Source of the DNA: Planctomycetota bacterium
GTDB taxonomy: Bacteria; Planctomycetota; UBA1135; GCA-002686595
Direction: 5' to 3'
Length of the DNA stretch: 6,509 bases
Assembly: GCA_022447405.1 (NCBI GenBank)
Contig: JAKVCE010000129.1
Span: 1 to 6,509, forward strand
The notes below the pieces were generated by a model. That model ran no database searches. It was not told the origin of the DNA and saw only the letters and a list, made by a program, of their open reading frames with translations. A program made the translations under genes and the position numbers. Positions 5,588-6,509 of the stretch are shown here, one piece after another. How positions within the stretch are numbered: position 1 is the first letter of the stretch; each line of letters begins with the position of its first letter.

Positions 5588-6345
5588 TGACGACTCAAGC
5601 CACAGAGACCGGACCGGTGATCCGCTTCACCGACGTCTGCAAACGCTTCGGAGAGAAGGTCGTCCTAGACGGCTTCTCGATGGAGCTCTCGCGCGGCAAG
5701 ACCCTCTCCATCATGGGCCCCTCGGGCGTCGGAAAGTCCGTGACGCTCAAGCACGCCATCGGCCTCCTCACAGCCGACTCTGGCAGCGTCGAGGTCTTCG
5801 GGAGAGACATCAGCGAGGCCACGAGCGCAGAGCTCGCCGAGATGCGCAAGCGCATGGGCTACGTCTTCCAAGAGGGCGCCCTCATCAACTGGCTCTCAGT
5901 CGGTGAGAACGTCGCCCTCCCCCTGCGGGAGAACACCGACCTCGGAGAGGATGAGATCCGGACCCTGGTAGAGGAGCGCCTGCGGCTCGTCCACATCCCG
6001 GACGCCTGGGACTTGATGCCTTCTGAGATATCAGGAGGCATGAAGAAGCGCGTCGGCATCGCCCGCGCCCTGATCACAGACCCCGAGCTCATCCTCTACG
6101 ACGAGCCGAACGCGGGCCTCGACCCAGAGATCGCCCGCTCCATCAACGCTCTCATCCGCGAGCTGCAGGAGGGCCTCGGCGTCTCCTCGCTCGTGGTCGA
6201 ACACCGAATTGACTGCATCAAGACGGTCTCCGATGAGGTCCTCTTCCTCGACGGGGGCAAAGCCTTGGTGCAAGCTGACCCGGAGGAGTTCTTCCACTCC
6301 AACCACCCCCGCCTCGCCCGATTCTTCGGCAAGGAGTCTGCATGA
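5587..6345 (+). CDS. mlaF: MlaF-family ABC transporter ATPase
   Basis: This cytoplasmic ATPase drives the MlaE permease, moving lipids between the inner membrane and the periplasmic MCE protein. The 252 residues hold all ATPase motifs in order: Walker A GPSGVGKS (44-51), Q-loop Gln95 in VFQEGAL, signature ISGGM (148-152) followed by KKRV, Walker B LILYDE (168-173) with catalytic Glu173, D-loop GLDP (177-180) and H-loop His206. SGGMKKRV and the FFHSNHP-like tail are typical of MCE-linked ATPases. Two oddities: Walker B runs into DEPNAG rather than the usual DEPTxG, and the residues around the H-loop are EHR rather than THD or SHD. The key residues are kept, so the enzyme should be active. The ATG overlaps the mlaE stop (TGATG) and no Shine-Dalgarno sequence is seen, indicating translational coupling. 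Confidence 0.95.
   Translation: MTTQATETGPVIRFTDVCKRFGEKVVLDGFSMELSRGKTLSIMGPSGVGKSVTLKHAIGLLTADSGSVEVFGRDISEATSAELAEMRKRMGYVFQEGALINWLSVGENVALPLRENTDLGEDEIRTLVEERLRLVHIPDAWDLMPSEISGGMKKRVGIARALITDPELILYDEPNAGLDPEIARSINALIRELQEGLGVSSLVVEHRIDCIKTVSDEVLFLDGGKALVQADPEEFFHSNHPRLARFFGKESA
6331..6336 (+). promoter_or_regulatory. Ribosome binding site of the MCE protein gene
   Basis: AAGGAG lies 5 nt before the ATG at 6342, inside the end of mlaF. It is the strongest ribosome site of the plus-strand operon and may raise expression of the MCE subunit, which is needed as a hexamer against two permease and two ATPase copies. Confidence 0.7.
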
Positions 6346-6509
6346 GCACTCGCCTGAACCCCGGTCGCCAACTCATCCTCGGCATCTTCATCGTCGGCGC
6401 GTTGAGTCTGCTCGCCTACTACACCTTGTTCCTGAAAGAGTTCAGCCTCTTCAGTGAGCAGGCGCAGATCAACGTCACCTTCGACGAGGCCCGAGGGCTG
6501 CGTGCTGGG
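6342..6509 (+). CDS. mlaD: MlaD-like MCE-domain protein (N-terminal 56 residues, cut by window end)
   Basis: This is the start of an MCE protein, the membrane-anchored periplasmic ring subunit that binds lipid above the MlaE permease. After a short cytoplasmic start (MSTRLNPGRQ), a single membrane anchor spans about 11-30 (from LILGIFIVGALSLL). The segment INVTFDEARGLRAG (43-56) matches the opening strand and turn of an MCE domain, where a V.F....GL..G pattern is typical. The ATG at 6342 overlaps the mlaF stop by four bases (ATGA) and has a strong AAGGAG site. The gene order permease-ATPase-MCE supports the call. The frame is open to the window end, so total length, number of MCE domains and any C-terminal extension cannot be seen. 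Confidence 0.85.
   Translation, partial: MSTRLNPGRQLILGIFIVGALSLLAYYTLFLKEFSLFSEQAQINVTFDEARGLRAG

Overview
The window comes from a GC-rich, apparently Gram-negative-type bacterium. Two predicted lipoproteins and an Mla/MCE-type lipid transporter imply an outer envelope. CTC, GAG, ATC and CGC codons are strongly preferred, and three of the eight genes appear to start with TTG. The C-terminal half of the HU/IHF-like protein, with its pattern NPRT..KV.VP...VV.FK.G..M, resembles DNA-binding proteins I associate with Planctomycetota. A Myxococcota-like origin cannot be excluded from this window, so the phylum is an inference only.

Left block (minus strand). At positions 1-281 there is an HU/IHF-family nucleoid protein, cut only at its C-terminus by the window edge. 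Upstream of it lies a 288-bp gap with a candidate sigma70-type promoter, two short perfect dyads and, at the far end, a hairpin at the dtd stop codon. A compact operon follows, read from about 3060 down to 570: trpS (tryptophanyl-tRNA synthetase), a TPR-repeat lipoprotein of unknown function, and dtd (D-aminoacyl-tRNA deacylase). trpS and the lipoprotein gene are 11 nt apart, and the lipoprotein gene overlaps dtd by one base (TGATG). The operon therefore pairs a synthetase with an enzyme that removes D-amino acids mischarged onto tRNA, including D-Trp.

Centre. A 122-bp divergent intergenic region (3061-3182) separates trpS from the plus-strand block. It holds the strong trpS ribosome binding site and an imperfect GGAAC-type dyad.

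Right block (plus strand). A 521-residue probable exported lipoprotein comes first. It is built from about fourteen half-repeats of 18-20 residues, each centred on an aromatic-Pro-hydrophobic core. It is followed, 5 nt later, by mlaE (permease), then mlaF (ATPase, 1-nt overlap) and mlaD (MCE-domain substrate-binding protein, 4-nt overlap, cut by the window end). MlaE, MlaF and MlaD together form an inner-membrane lipid transporter. The repeat protein sits where it would be co-transcribed with that transporter and is not MlaA-like by eye, so it is a candidate new envelope partner of the system. That is the most interesting object in the window.

No tRNA, rRNA, CRISPR array, insertion sequence or phage gene was seen.
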